A DNA stretch of 64,000 nucleotides. It comes from Korobacter sp963703075. GTDB taxonomy: Bacteria; Acidobacteriota; Terriglobia; Terriglobales; Acidobacteriaceae. Every line of letters begins with the position of its first letter. The stretch's first letter is position 1. Below the pieces are notes generated by a model, which made no database searches, was not told the origin of the DNA, and worked only from the letters and a program-made list of their open reading frames with translations. The position numbers and the translations under genes were made by a program. This document shows positions 17,106 through 26,153 of the stretch, piece after piece. The stretch covers positions 2,666,001 through 2,730,000 of the forward strand of contig OY969786.1 of NCBI GenBank assembly GCA_963703075.1, read 5' to 3'.

Positions 17106-18059
17106 ATGAAGAAAACTCTCTTAATTGTGTTTGTCGTCCTGGCATTTGCCGGGGTGATGATGGCGCAGAACTGGTCGTCGACAGTAGACGTCCTGGGCGC
17201 CCACAATAACAACGGGCGGGGTTGCGCAGGTTGCCACGCTCCGCACAGCGGATCGTTCGGTTCCGGTCACGGCGGCGCGGCAGATGCCGGGTCTTATGCT
17301 TTGTGGGGACAGGACGCGAGCCCGCTCTATGGCAAGTCGATCGCCTTTGGCGACGGCGGCAAATATACCGAAACCATGCCCACCAGCATCACCTCGGGCA
17401 GCTCCGAAATCGGCGGCATTCTCCTTTGCCTCAGCTGCCACGACGGCAACTTCACCCCGACCAACATGATGAACGGCCAGTCGTATGAGCAACGGATTGG
17501 GTTGTTGACCAACACCGCATACGGCACCAAGCCGATCCCGACGCTGCTCGGAAACGACGGCACCTCAGCCAACAACTACACCAACGATCACCCGGTGGGT
17601 CAGCTGGCGACGTTGGTCAGCTACGGCGCGCCGATGCAGGGCGCCGGACAAGGCATCACCTACACCGCAGGCGGCAGCCAGGGTGGCACGTTCACAGTGA
17701 CTCCCGGCACTCCGTATGCCAAGTTCGTAGCCAACTATGGCTTCCCGGCGCTTGCGCCTGGCAAGTGGTCTGCTCCGTTTGGCGTCAGCACCAGCGGCAC
17801 CCCGTACGTTCTGTGCACGACCTGCCACAACCAGCACGTGATGACGGTTTACACCGCCAGCACCAACAGCCCAGTTGCGGGCCAGACGACCGGCTACTAC
17901 GCGACGTATTTCTTCATCAACGGCCCCTACAACCCGAACATCACGCCGGACGGCACGGGCAAGACTGCGCCTTCGACCACGCAGTTCTGCCGCCAGTGCC
18001 ACTTTGGCGAAGCGAACGAAGCCAACAACACCAACACCATCACCACGCAGTTCCAGTAG
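17106..18059 (+). CDS. Secreted tetrahaem cytochrome c
   Basis: 317 residues with a clear signal peptide (MKKTLLIVFVVLAFAGVMMAQ) and four CXXCH motifs: GCAGCHAPHSG at ~40, CLSCHDG at ~108, CTTCHNQH at ~237 and CRQCH near the C-terminus. Long Gly/Thr/Asn/Tyr-rich stretches link the haems, unlike compact tetrahaem c3. AGGAGG precedes the ATG and a terminator hairpin follows. Low haem density with Gly/Ser/Thr-rich linkers is what one sees in filament-forming cytochromes such as OmcE (tetrahaem), so this is a candidate surface or filament cytochrome. That comparison is from memory and needs a structural test. Confidence 0.9.
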   Translation: MKKTLLIVFVVLAFAGVMMAQNWSSTVDVLGAHNNNGRGCAGCHAPHSGSFGSGHGGAADAGSYALWGQDASPLYGKSIAFGDGGKYTETMPTSITSGSSEIGGILLCLSCHDGNFTPTNMMNGQSYEQRIGLLTNTAYGTKPIPTLLGNDGTSANNYTNDHPVGQLATLVSYGAPMQGAGQGITYTAGGSQGGTFTVTPGTPYAKFVANYGFPALAPGKWSAPFGVSTSGTPYVLCTTCHNQHVMTVYTASTNSPVAGQTTGYYATYFFINGPYNPNITPDGTGKTAPSTTQFCRQCHFGEANEANNTNTITTQFQ

Positions 18060-18079
18060 AACCAGCAGCAATGAACGTA

Positions 18080-18110
18080 AACGGGGAGAGAAGATCCTCC
18101 CCGTTCTTTG
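18080..18110 (+). terminator. Terminator-like hairpin after the tetrahaem cytochrome
   Basis: AACGGGGAG/CTCCCCGTT stem (9 bp) with an 8-base loop followed by CTTTG. It lies 20 bases after the cytochrome stop and 27 bases before the parvulin start. The T-run is short, so it may attenuate rather than stop transcription, leaving the cytochrome mRNA in excess. Confidence 0.6.
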
Positions 18111-18136
18111 AATCAGGACTGTAAAGGATTGGGAAT

Positions 18137-19162
18137 ATGAAGTATCAGCTTTCGATCTGCGCGCTGCTCACAGTCGCCATCGCGGTTCCGGCACAAATGT
18201 CATCCCATGCTCCGACGCAAGTCGCCAGCGCACCGGCGGCAGTGACGACGACCGCGCCACAAGCGAGGGAACAAACGGTAGCGGTGGTAAACGGCGCGGT
18301 TCTTACCGACCGCGACCTGCTTCGCGAGATGTACACCATCTTCCCGTATGCGCAGCAACACAATGGCGGGTTTCCCAAAGCGCAAGAGGCTTCGATCCGC
18401 CAAGGCGCGCTGCAGATGATCATCTTCGAAGAGCTGGTGTACCAGGAAGCGGTGCGGCGCAAGCTGACCGTCTCGCCGGAGAAGATGACGGCGGCAGAGA
18501 GTGCATTCCGTAAGCAATTCAAGAGCCCGGACGAGTACCAGGAATATCTCCAACTGGAAGTGCACGGTTCAAACGCGGAACTGCGCACCAAGATTCGCCG
18601 CTCGCTGCTAATCGATCGTTTATTGAAGATGGAGGTCGAGGATAAAGCGACGGTTTCGGCGGCCGAATTGACCGCGTTCTACCAAAAGAACCCGGGCCGC
18701 TTTGAGAAGCCCGAGACTTTCGACTTTCAGAGCATCTCCGTGATCCCGCCATTCAAGCCGACGGCCCAGCAAGCGAAAGATGCGCGAGAAAAGGCCGAAA
18801 ACGCGTTAGAGCAGGCAAAAGCGGCGAAGAGCGACCAGGAATTTGGACTGCTGGCTGAGAAAATTTCGGAAGATGATTTCCGGGTGAACATGGGCGAGCA
18901 CAAGGCAGCCGGCCGCGACAAGTTGCCGCCGCAAGTCTTAAGCGCGCTGTTGGCGATGAGTCCCGGCCAGGTCAGCGGCCTGATCCCGATCGAATCGGCT
19001 TACACCATCGTTCGGCTCGACGCCCACAATCGCGTGCACAAGAAGAGCCTGGACGAGGTTCGGGCTGAGCTGAAGGTGGAACTCCAGAAAGAAAAGTACG
19101 AGAAACTGCGTACGACACTCGATAAAACGCTGCGCGCCAAGGCCAAGATTCAAGTCAGCTAA
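18137..19162 (+). CDS. Secreted parvulin-type peptidyl-prolyl isomerase (PpiC/SurA-like)
   Basis: 341 residues: signal peptide (CALLTVAIAVPAQ), a SurA-like N-terminal chaperone region (~50-190, with VAVVNGAVLTDRDLLREM) and a parvulin-type rotamase region (~195-300, with FGLLAEKISEDDF and LPPQVLSALLAMSPGQVSGLI). It should help fold exported proteins in the periplasm. Its place between the tetrahaem cytochrome and the outer-membrane barrel suggests these are its clients. A strong terminator directly follows. Confidence 0.88.
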   Translation: MKYQLSICALLTVAIAVPAQMSSHAPTQVASAPAAVTTTAPQAREQTVAVVNGAVLTDRDLLREMYTIFPYAQQHNGGFPKAQEASIRQGALQMIIFEELVYQEAVRRKLTVSPEKMTAAESAFRKQFKSPDEYQEYLQLEVHGSNAELRTKIRRSLLIDRLLKMEVEDKATVSAAELTAFYQKNPGRFEKPETFDFQSISVIPPFKPTAQQAKDAREKAENALEQAKAAKSDQEFGLLAEKISEDDFRVNMGEHKAAGRDKLPPQVLSALLAMSPGQVSGLIPIESAYTIVRLDAHNRVHKKSLDEVRAELKVELQKEKYEKLRTTLDKTLRAKAKIQVS

Positions 19163-19168
19163 AGTCTC

Positions 19169-19203
19169 GCGGGACAGCCACTCGTGCTGTCCCGCTTTTC
19201 TTT
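19169..19203 (+). terminator. Rho-independent terminator after the parvulin gene
   Basis: Perfect 9-bp stem GCGGGACAG/CTGTCCCGC followed by TTTTCTTT. It starts 7 bases after the parvulin stop and separates the first half of the cytochrome cluster from the beta-barrel operon. Confidence 0.85.
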
Positions 19204-19238
19204 CCGTTTTTGTCATTGAGTCATTCACCCCGCTCATC

Positions 19239-19254
19239 GTGTGATATGCCACAC
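19239..19254. promoter_or_regulatory. Inverted repeat GTGTG-N6-CACAC upstream of the beta-barrel gene
   Basis: A symmetric 16-base element 137 bases before the beta-barrel ATG, with the same arm and spacer lengths as the TGTGA-N6-TCACA sites elsewhere in the window. It may be a diverged CRP/FNR-family site; arm sequence differs, so confidence is low. Confidence 0.3.
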
Positions 19255-19390
19255 CCGGATATGTACCAACCTCCCGCAAGTTCCACAGACACCAGCAACT
19301 TGTTTGATTTCAACGTGCTTTCGCATCCCGAAGAACGCTGGCTTTGGCATTCGTTGTGCCCTTACGAAGGTATTGAGAAAGGGCACGTCC

Positions 19391-21217
19391 ATGAAGCTTG
19401 CGAACCTGATTTTTGCGCTGGGTCTGTTGTTGATGGCGCAAATGGCAGCTGCGCAGGCGCAACTGGGCGACGTCAGGCTGAACGGCGGCGGCCTCTTCAC
19501 CATGGGCTACGAAGGCGATTATGGGGACTCGCTCCCCTCCGACCATGGCCTCGACCTCGGTTTTAACGGCTCGTTCGATGGGTACTATTACAACCCGAAT
19601 TTCCTTTCGTTCAGCGTCGCGCCCTATTGGGGACAATCGCGGGCAGACTCCAATTACCAATCGCTAACCAGTGCGCGCGGAGTGAATGGCATTGCGAATT
19701 TCTTCACGGGCAGCCACTTCCCCGGCTCGGTGAATTATCACTATGACGGCAACAGCACGGGGATGCTCGGACTGGTGGGGCAGCCAAACTTCACCACCCG
19801 TGGCCAGGGAGACGGCATAGGAATCGGCTGGAGCGCGATTCTGCCAGGCTTACCGACGCTTTCGGTGGGTTACTCCCAAGGGAATGGCAATAGCACCCTG
19901 TACGGAACCGATCAGAAAGATCAGACGAATACTCGGCTGTTCAACCTGCGTTCGACCTACAATCTCACAGGCTTCCGGCTGAACGGCTACTACAACTTCA
20001 ACACTTATCACTCCGTGTTGCCGGAATTCCTCTCGGGCGAGGGGGATTCAGTGCAGAATTCGCAGCTCCACGATTTCGGTTTCGGCGCGCAGCACGACCT
20101 GCCGCTGCATGGAACATTCTCCGCCACGTATGACCGCAATACCGTGAACAGCGATTATCTCTACAACGCTACCACCGGCGGTAACCAGAACAATTCCAAT
20201 TACACCGACAGCACGGAAATAGCGAACGCCACTTTCCACCCGACAAACAAGTTCAGCTTCAGTTTCACGCAGAACTACACCAGCAATCTCAGTGGATACC
20301 TGGAACAGAGTCTCGGGAATGGTACGCCGGTCGCCGGCGTAGACCTGGGTACCGGATCCTATTCCTCAAATTTCGGCGGCGGCGCGGGCTACAACATCAC
20401 CAGTTACCTCGGCGCGCAGGTACAAGCCACCTACTACGATCAGCATTTTTTCGGGAAGACGTACTCGGGCGAGTATCTGAGCGGCACGGTGAACTACAAC
20501 AAACGGCTGCTGGATACCTTCACCTTCTCCGCTTCGGTAATCGACAGTTCCAATGGCCAGGGAACGAACGCAGTTGGATTCATTGGAAACGTGAACATGT
20601 TCCACCATTTCGGTAGGTGGGTCACGTCCGGCCAGTTCTCCTACGCCCAGAACGTACAGACGGTTCTCATCACCTACACGACTTCGTATTACAACTACAG
20701 CGCCAACGTGAGCCGGCGTCTCTGGGGCAACCTGCAATGGATCTCGGCATTCAACGGGAACCACACAGGAATCACCCAGGAACAAGGAAGCGACAGCCAT
20801 AGCGAGAGCTATTCGTCTTCGCTCAGCGCAAGACGCTGGTCGCTTACCGGCAATTACACGCAATCGCGCGGCGTGACTCTTTTAGGTGCAACCGGACCTG
20901 TCGCGGTGACGCCGACACCGGGGTTGACCAACTTCATCCTGTTCACTGGAGCCAGCTACGGGGGTGGCGCCTCCATCACGCCCCTCAAGCGTCTCTCCGT
21001 TTCCGGCACCTTCAGCCGCGCGATCAGCGACACACTTTCCAGCACGTATTCAGCGAACAACACGGAAATCATCAACGCCCAGATGCAATACCGGTTACGA
21101 AGAATCGGGTTGCTCGCAGGCTATACCCGATTCACCCAGGGGATCAGCGCAATCGGGTTGCCGGCCAACACCACCTCTTATTTCGTCGGGATCAGCAGAT
21201 GGTTCGACTTCCTGTAA
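19391..21217 (+). CDS. Outer-membrane beta-barrel protein (porin-like, cytochrome-conduit candidate)
   Basis: 608 residues with a signal peptide (LANLIFALGLLLMAQMAAAQ) and then a long run of alternating hydrophobic/polar segments rich in Tyr, Asn, Ser and Gly, ending in YFVGISRWFDFL, a classic outer-membrane C-terminal strand with terminal aromatic residues. No Cys. The length would allow 20 or more strands, similar to MtrB/PioB-class sheaths though I see no MtrB CXXC. Its neighbours are multihaem cytochromes, so a sheath for electron passage across the outer membrane is plausible. The ATG at 19391 starts the signal peptide. Confidence 0.8.
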   Translation: MKLANLIFALGLLLMAQMAAAQAQLGDVRLNGGGLFTMGYEGDYGDSLPSDHGLDLGFNGSFDGYYYNPNFLSFSVAPYWGQSRADSNYQSLTSARGVNGIANFFTGSHFPGSVNYHYDGNSTGMLGLVGQPNFTTRGQGDGIGIGWSAILPGLPTLSVGYSQGNGNSTLYGTDQKDQTNTRLFNLRSTYNLTGFRLNGYYNFNTYHSVLPEFLSGEGDSVQNSQLHDFGFGAQHDLPLHGTFSATYDRNTVNSDYLYNATTGGNQNNSNYTDSTEIANATFHPTNKFSFSFTQNYTSNLSGYLEQSLGNGTPVAGVDLGTGSYSSNFGGGAGYNITSYLGAQVQATYYDQHFFGKTYSGEYLSGTVNYNKRLLDTFTFSASVIDSSNGQGTNAVGFIGNVNMFHHFGRWVTSGQFSYAQNVQTVLITYTTSYYNYSANVSRRLWGNLQWISAFNGNHTGITQEQGSDSHSESYSSSLSARRWSLTGNYTQSRGVTLLGATGPVAVTPTPGLTNFILFTGASYGGGASITPLKRLSVSGTFSRAISDTLSSTYSANNTEIINAQMQYRLRRIGLLAGYTRFTQGISAIGLPANTTSYFVGISRWFDFL

Positions 21218-22303
21218 ACCCGCGGGCCACGCTTCGCACCGCGGCGACGATCGCGGTACTGGGGATGATGCTGGTCGCTCCGGCGCATGCGACGAAACAT
21301 GCAAAGGATGCAGGAATACCGCTCGCGCCTCCGCCCGACCTGCTGATGGATGGCGGACGGAAACTTTCGTTTGAACGAAGTTTCAGCCTGGAGCGTGAAG
21401 TCAAACTGAAACGCGGCTTCTGGAACAAGCTGGTCGATATCGCCATTGGAGAACCGGATTTCCGTTATTTGGTTAGCCCTTATAGCGTGGTTACCGACTC
21501 GCGCGGTCGCATCATCGTGACCGACCAGGCCGCCGACGGCATCCACATCTTCGATTTCGCGCAGCAGAAATACAAGTTCGTGTCGCGCCGCGACAGCGGC
21601 AAAGACCCGATGCTGATGCCGCAATGCGTGACGGTCGACGCACAGGACAACATCTACGTCAGCGATTCCGAGGCGGGCAAAATCTTCGTCTTCGATGCCA
21701 ACGGCAAGTTCCGGCACACGATTGGCAGCCTGAAAGGCGGCGAAGGGTACTTCAAGCGACCCACCGGCATTGCGGTGGATTCCGCGGCGCAGCGTATCTA
21801 CATCACCGACACGCTCCGCAACAAGATTTTCATGATGGACATGCAAGGCAGCGTGCTCCAGGTCATCGGCAAAACCGGTACCGGCGAAGGCGAGTTCAAC
21901 TATCCGACCGAGTTGAAGCTGCACGGGTCGGACCTGGTCGTGGTCGACGCCATGAACTTCCGCGTGCAGGTACTCGATCGCTCGGGAACCTTCCGCTATG
22001 CCATCGGCAAGATCGGGGACGGCGCTGGTTCGGTGTTCCGTCCGAAGGGAATTGCCTTCGATTCCGACGGACCACCTTTACGTGGTGGACGGCCTTTGGG
22101 GAATGGTGCAGGTGTTCGATGACCAGGGGCGGCTGCTCTATTACTTCGGCAAGAAGGGCACCGGACTTGGCGATTTCCAACTTCCGGCCGGATTGCAGAT
22201 CGACAAACAGGACCGCATTTACGTGGTGGATTCGTTCAATCACCGGGTTGAGGTCTTTCACTATTACGGAATTGGACAACCGGCGGACGGACGGAAACAG
22301 TGA
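21199..22303 (+). pseudogene. Secreted NHL-repeat beta-propeller protein 2 (apparent +1 frameshift)
   Basis: About 367 residues when read across a frame change near 22069-22073. Signal peptide (TIAVLGMMLVAPAHA), then NHL blades: VVTDSRGRIIVTD, VTVDAQDNIYVSD, GIAVDSAAQRIYITD, then GIAFDSDG in the first frame, continuing as HLYVVDGLWGMVQVFD and LQIDKQDRIYVVDSFNHRVEVF in the next. One extra base in GGACCACC restores a continuous blade. It overlaps the beta-barrel gene by 19 bases and its TGA overlaps the GTG of the next cytochrome, so these three are translationally coupled. Paralogue of the protein at 15511-16732. Confidence 0.85.
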
Positions 22304-24232
22304 AGAGGGCTCTGGTATTCGCGCTTCTGATGACCGCAGCACTCGGCGTGGCGTTGGCGCAAACGCAAGCACCGCCGATCGCAGACGCTCTGGGGGTACA
22401 CAATCTTTCGGCGGGGAGCGGGGCCTCGCTTTATTCCAACGGAAGCCTGGGATGCACGTTCTGTCATGCGCCGCACAGTGGGCTCGGAGCGAACACGCCG
22501 CTGTGGAACCAGAAGCTATCGAACAGCAACTATGTTCCGTACACCAGTACGACGTACCAGCAAAAAGGGAACGCCACGCCGACGTTGGGCGTTACCAGCA
22601 GTCTTTGCCTGAGCTGTCATGACGGCACGGTGGCCGTGGGATCGACCGCTGCCTACGGTTCCCTGCCGGTTACCGGAGCAATGAAACCAGCCGACTCATT
22701 TGGGACCACGCTGACAGGCTCGCATCCGTTCAGCCTGGTCACCCCACTGAAGGATTCTCCCGACCTCGTTCAATCGCTCACGACACAAGGCAAAACCGCG
22801 GATACGACGGGGGCAATCAAACTGGTGAATGGCAGCGTGGAGTGCACCAGTTGCCACAATCCCCATGTGCAGGCCGTCGATCCGGTGGCGCAGAACTTCC
22901 TGGTGCGCGACAGCTCCGACGGCCAGATGTGCCTCGCCTGCCATGACCCGAACCGGGTGGTGCAGGGACAAACGAATCTGCTCGCCGGCTTCTCGGGAAG
23001 CATTCATCAGACGGCGACGAACCAGGTGTCTCCGGACGCGCATGCGGGCTCTTATCTCACGGTCGGCGCGAATGCTTGCACCTCGTGTCACCAGTCACAC
23101 GATTCCGCAGCGCCAGCCCGATTGCTGCGTCCCGCCGTACCGGCCGTGGCGGGCACGGATCCAACGACGCAGGCGTGCGTGACCTGTCACAACGGGAGTT
23201 CCTACGTTTCGCCATCGCCCTTGAATGTAATGGCTGAAGTGGCCAAGCCCGGGCATCCGCTGCCGGCGGGTACCAACGCTCACGATGCCGCGGAGGCTCC
23301 GCTGCTAAACAACAACCGCCATGCCACCTGCGTTGATTGCCACAACCCGCACGCCGGCAACCAGGTCGCGCAATTTTCTCAGGCGCCGGGCATGCGCCCA
23401 TCGCAGGGCGGAGTGACTGGTATCAGCGCGTTGGATGGCATCACTACGCTGGCTCCGGCTGTAAACCAGTATGAAAATTGCCTGCGCTGCCATGGAACGA
23501 GCGCGGGCAAACAGCAGTTGATCCTCTACGGATATGCGCCGCGCCGCGTGGTGACCGCGCCGGATCCGTTGAACATCATCCCGGAATTCGCTTCGACCGC
23601 AACCTCCAGCCACCCGGTGACGCACGCACGAACAAGTCCGCTGCCGCAGCCGAGTTTATTGCCGTACATGCTCAACCTGAATGGCACAACGTCGGCGCGC
23701 AGCATGGCCCCCGGAACCAGCATGTTTTGTACCGACTGCCATAACAGTGACGACAACCGCGAGTTCGGTGGCAAAGGCCCGAATGGACCGACATGGCTCG
23801 ATCAACGCCCACGTGCTTGAGCGAAATTACCAATACAGCCAGGCAGCGGTTCCGGGCGGAGTGGTGTCAAACCTGTTCCCCACCCCCGACATCACCGTCA
23901 ACGGACCATACTCGATGTGCGCAAAGTGTCACGACCTGAGCAGCGTGATCGCGAACGCGAGCTTCGTCCAGCACGGCTTGCACGTTTCGCAATACGGCTT
24001 TAGCTGCTCGGTATGCCACTCCTCGCACGGGACGGGCGGAAACTCTCCGACAATAACAGGAGAACGGATGGTGAATTTCGACGGCAATGTCGTCGGCCAG
24101 AATAACGGGCTACCGATCGCCTATAACCGCGGCGCCGGCACCTGTACGCTCACCTGCCACCAGGTTGCGCACAATCCAGATGGATCGGTGACCGCTGCCG
24201 CACAGGTAAAAGTCGCCGCGCACACGAAGTGA
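22300..24232 (+). pseudogene. Secreted multihaem cytochrome c, about 12 haems (apparent +1 frameshift)
   Basis: About 643 residues if the frame change at 23785-23793 is bridged. The first frame has a signal peptide (ALVFALLMTAALGVALAQ) and nine CXXCH motifs (CTFCH, CLSCH, CTSCH, CLACH, CTSCH, CVTCH, CVDCH, CLRCH, CTDCH). The second adds CAKCH, CSVCH and a CX3CH site (CTLTCH). The join falls inside GPNGPHGS, a phrase usual in this cytochrome class just after CTDCHNSD. Without bridging, the first frame ends at 23820 and loses three haem sites. The start is GTG, overlapping the NHL2 stop. First residues of the mature form (GCTFCHAPHSG) resemble the tetrahaem protein at 17106. Confidence 0.85.
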
Positions 24233-24479
24233 GGGGTGCGAGGAGTTGTTACCAGAAATTGATTTTCTTGTGGACTTCACGCGGAGTCCTAAGCCTCGAA
24301 GTTGAGGGCCGCGGGTGGGAAGTCCAGGTTTTTACGTTCGGCGAACTTTCTCGGTGAAGCGTTTTTGCCCCAAGGCACACGCGCTTTACAAGAGAGACGT
24401 GATGGGCTGGGAGCGGATTCAGGGACGCGATTAGGCCCGCGGAGCTACGATCCGCTCCAGTCCTGTTGCGTCGTTGCCT
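24233..24479 (+). other. Intergenic region with long inverted repeat
   Basis: 247 bases between the cytochrome cluster and the SGNH gene. GGAGCGGAT (24410-24418) pairs perfectly with ATCCGCTCC (24450-24458) around a 31-base loop, just before the SGNH start. It could be a leader hairpin or operator; I see no T-tract that would make it a terminator. Confidence 0.4.
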
Positions 24480-26153
24480 ATGATTCAGGATGCAATCAAA
24501 CCCGCAGCAGCAGAAACGGCAGCACCGGCGCGTACCTGGCGCTACTGGGCGCCGCGCATCCTTGCGGCCGCACTGCTACCGCTGCTGTTTCTGGGTCTAT
24601 TAGAAGCGGGCCTGAGGATTTTCGATGTGGGCTACTCCACAAGCCTGACGGTTCCCTGCACGTTGCAGGGACATCCCGCTGCTTGCTACAACCTGTTCTT
24701 CCCTGCTCCCTTTTTTCCTCCCGGCATGATCAAGACGCCGCAGGCATATGCGATTCCCGCAGACAAGCCGAAGAACACAATGCGAATTTTCGTGCTCGGC
24801 GAATCGGCAGCCATGGGTGATCCGGATCCGGCCTACGGTTTCAGCCGCTACCTGGAAGTGATGCTGCGCGAGCGTTACCCGGCGATCAACTTCGAAGTGG
24901 TGAATACCGGAAGCGTGGCGATCAACTCGCACGTACTGCTGCCAATCGCGAAGGGATTGGCGAAGCAGCAGCCCGACGTGTTCATTCTCTACTCTGGCAA
25001 TAACGAGGTCGTTGGTCCGTACGGTCCCGGCACTGCACTGACGGCGTCCGGAATGAGCCTGCCCGTCATTCGCGGAAGCATTCTTTATCACTCCACGCGC
25101 ATTGGCCAACTACTGACCAAGATAGGTACGCCGAAGCGGGAGTGGGGCGGGATGGAGATGTTTCTCGATAAACAGCTTCCTGCCGATTCGCCGTTGATGC
25201 GTTACGTCTACGCAAACTTCGAGAGCAACTTGCGGGGGACGATCGCAGCGGCGAAGAACTCGGGGGCGCGGGTCATCGTTTCGACCGTTGCGACCAACTT
25301 GGAGGATTGCGCACCGTTTGCGTCCATGCACCGCGCTGGACTTTCACCGGCGGATCTGCGTTCGTGGGAAGCCCTCGTGCAAGAAGGCGCTAACCAGGAG
25401 AATGCGCGCTCGTATTCCGCAGCATTGCAGGCGTATCAAGCGGCGGAGAAGATCGATGGGCAATACGCCGAACTGCAATTCCGCATCGCACGCTGTCTCC
25501 GTGCTCTCGGCGATCTCGATGCGGCACGTTCCCGCTTTTCGCGGGCTCGGGACCTCGATACCCTTCGGTTTCGTGCGGATAGCCGCATCAACGACATCAA
25601 TCGCTCAGTCGCGACCGCAGCTGGCGCGGAGCTCGTCGACGCAGACAAGCTTTTTGGGGAAACCAGCGCAGAGGGCGTAACCAGCAGCTCGCTGGTCTAC
25701 GAACACGTACACCTGACGCCTGAAGGCAATTACCTGTTGGCACGTGCGATGTTTCTCCAGATTGCCGGCAAGATGACACCGGTCGCGCACGAGGCCGATG
25801 TACCCTCGCAGGAACAATGCGAGCAACTGCTGGCCTTTACTGCGCACGACCGCGGACGACTGGCGCGGGAAATGTTGGGACGCCTGCAACGGCCGCCCTT
25901 CACCAACCAATTGAACCACGCGGAGCAGACCCTGCGGCTATCTCTGAGCGCCGAGATGCCGGACGAAGACCCCAACCAGACCGTAGCCGAATATCAATGG
26001 GCCATTCGCCGCAAGCCCGACGACCGCGTGTTGCGCTACAACTTCGGGCTTTTCCTCTTCGACTACAACCGCAACGCCGCTGCGGAGCAATTGCGCATGT
26101 CGCGGCCGTGGGATGGCTTTCCGGTCTTTGCTCCCGACGGTACTCTGCTCTAA
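24480..26153 (+). CDS. Membrane-anchored SGNH/GDSL-like protein with TPR segment (DltD/AlgJ-like role)
   Basis: 557 residues. An N-terminal transmembrane helix (~20-45, ILAAALLPLLFLGLLEAGL) is followed by an SGNH hydrolase-like domain: block I VLGESAAMG (~105), block III YSGNNE (~170) and block V EHVHLTPEGNYLLA (~405) with the catalytic His. A TPR-like stretch (AALQAYQAAEKIDGQYAEL) is inserted before block V, and another follows near the C-terminus. Proteins of this shape commonly partner MBOAT acyltransferases, passing acyl groups to extracytoplasmic glycans. The MBOAT gene is convergent and the two stop codons overlap. I prefer ATG 24480 over TTG 24474. Confidence 0.78.
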   Translation: MIQDAIKPAAAETAAPARTWRYWAPRILAAALLPLLFLGLLEAGLRIFDVGYSTSLTVPCTLQGHPAACYNLFFPAPFFPPGMIKTPQAYAIPADKPKNTMRIFVLGESAAMGDPDPAYGFSRYLEVMLRERYPAINFEVVNTGSVAINSHVLLPIAKGLAKQQPDVFILYSGNNEVVGPYGPGTALTASGMSLPVIRGSILYHSTRIGQLLTKIGTPKREWGGMEMFLDKQLPADSPLMRYVYANFESNLRGTIAAAKNSGARVIVSTVATNLEDCAPFASMHRAGLSPADLRSWEALVQEGANQENARSYSAALQAYQAAEKIDGQYAELQFRIARCLRALGDLDAARSRFSRARDLDTLRFRADSRINDINRSVATAAGAELVDADKLFGETSAEGVTSSSLVYEHVHLTPEGNYLLARAMFLQIAGKMTPVAHEADVPSQEQCEQLLAFTAHDRGRLAREMLGRLQRPPFTNQLNHAEQTLRLSLSAEMPDEDPNQTVAEYQWAIRRKPDDRVLRYNFGLFLFDYNRNAAAEQLRMSRPWDGFPVFAPDGTLL

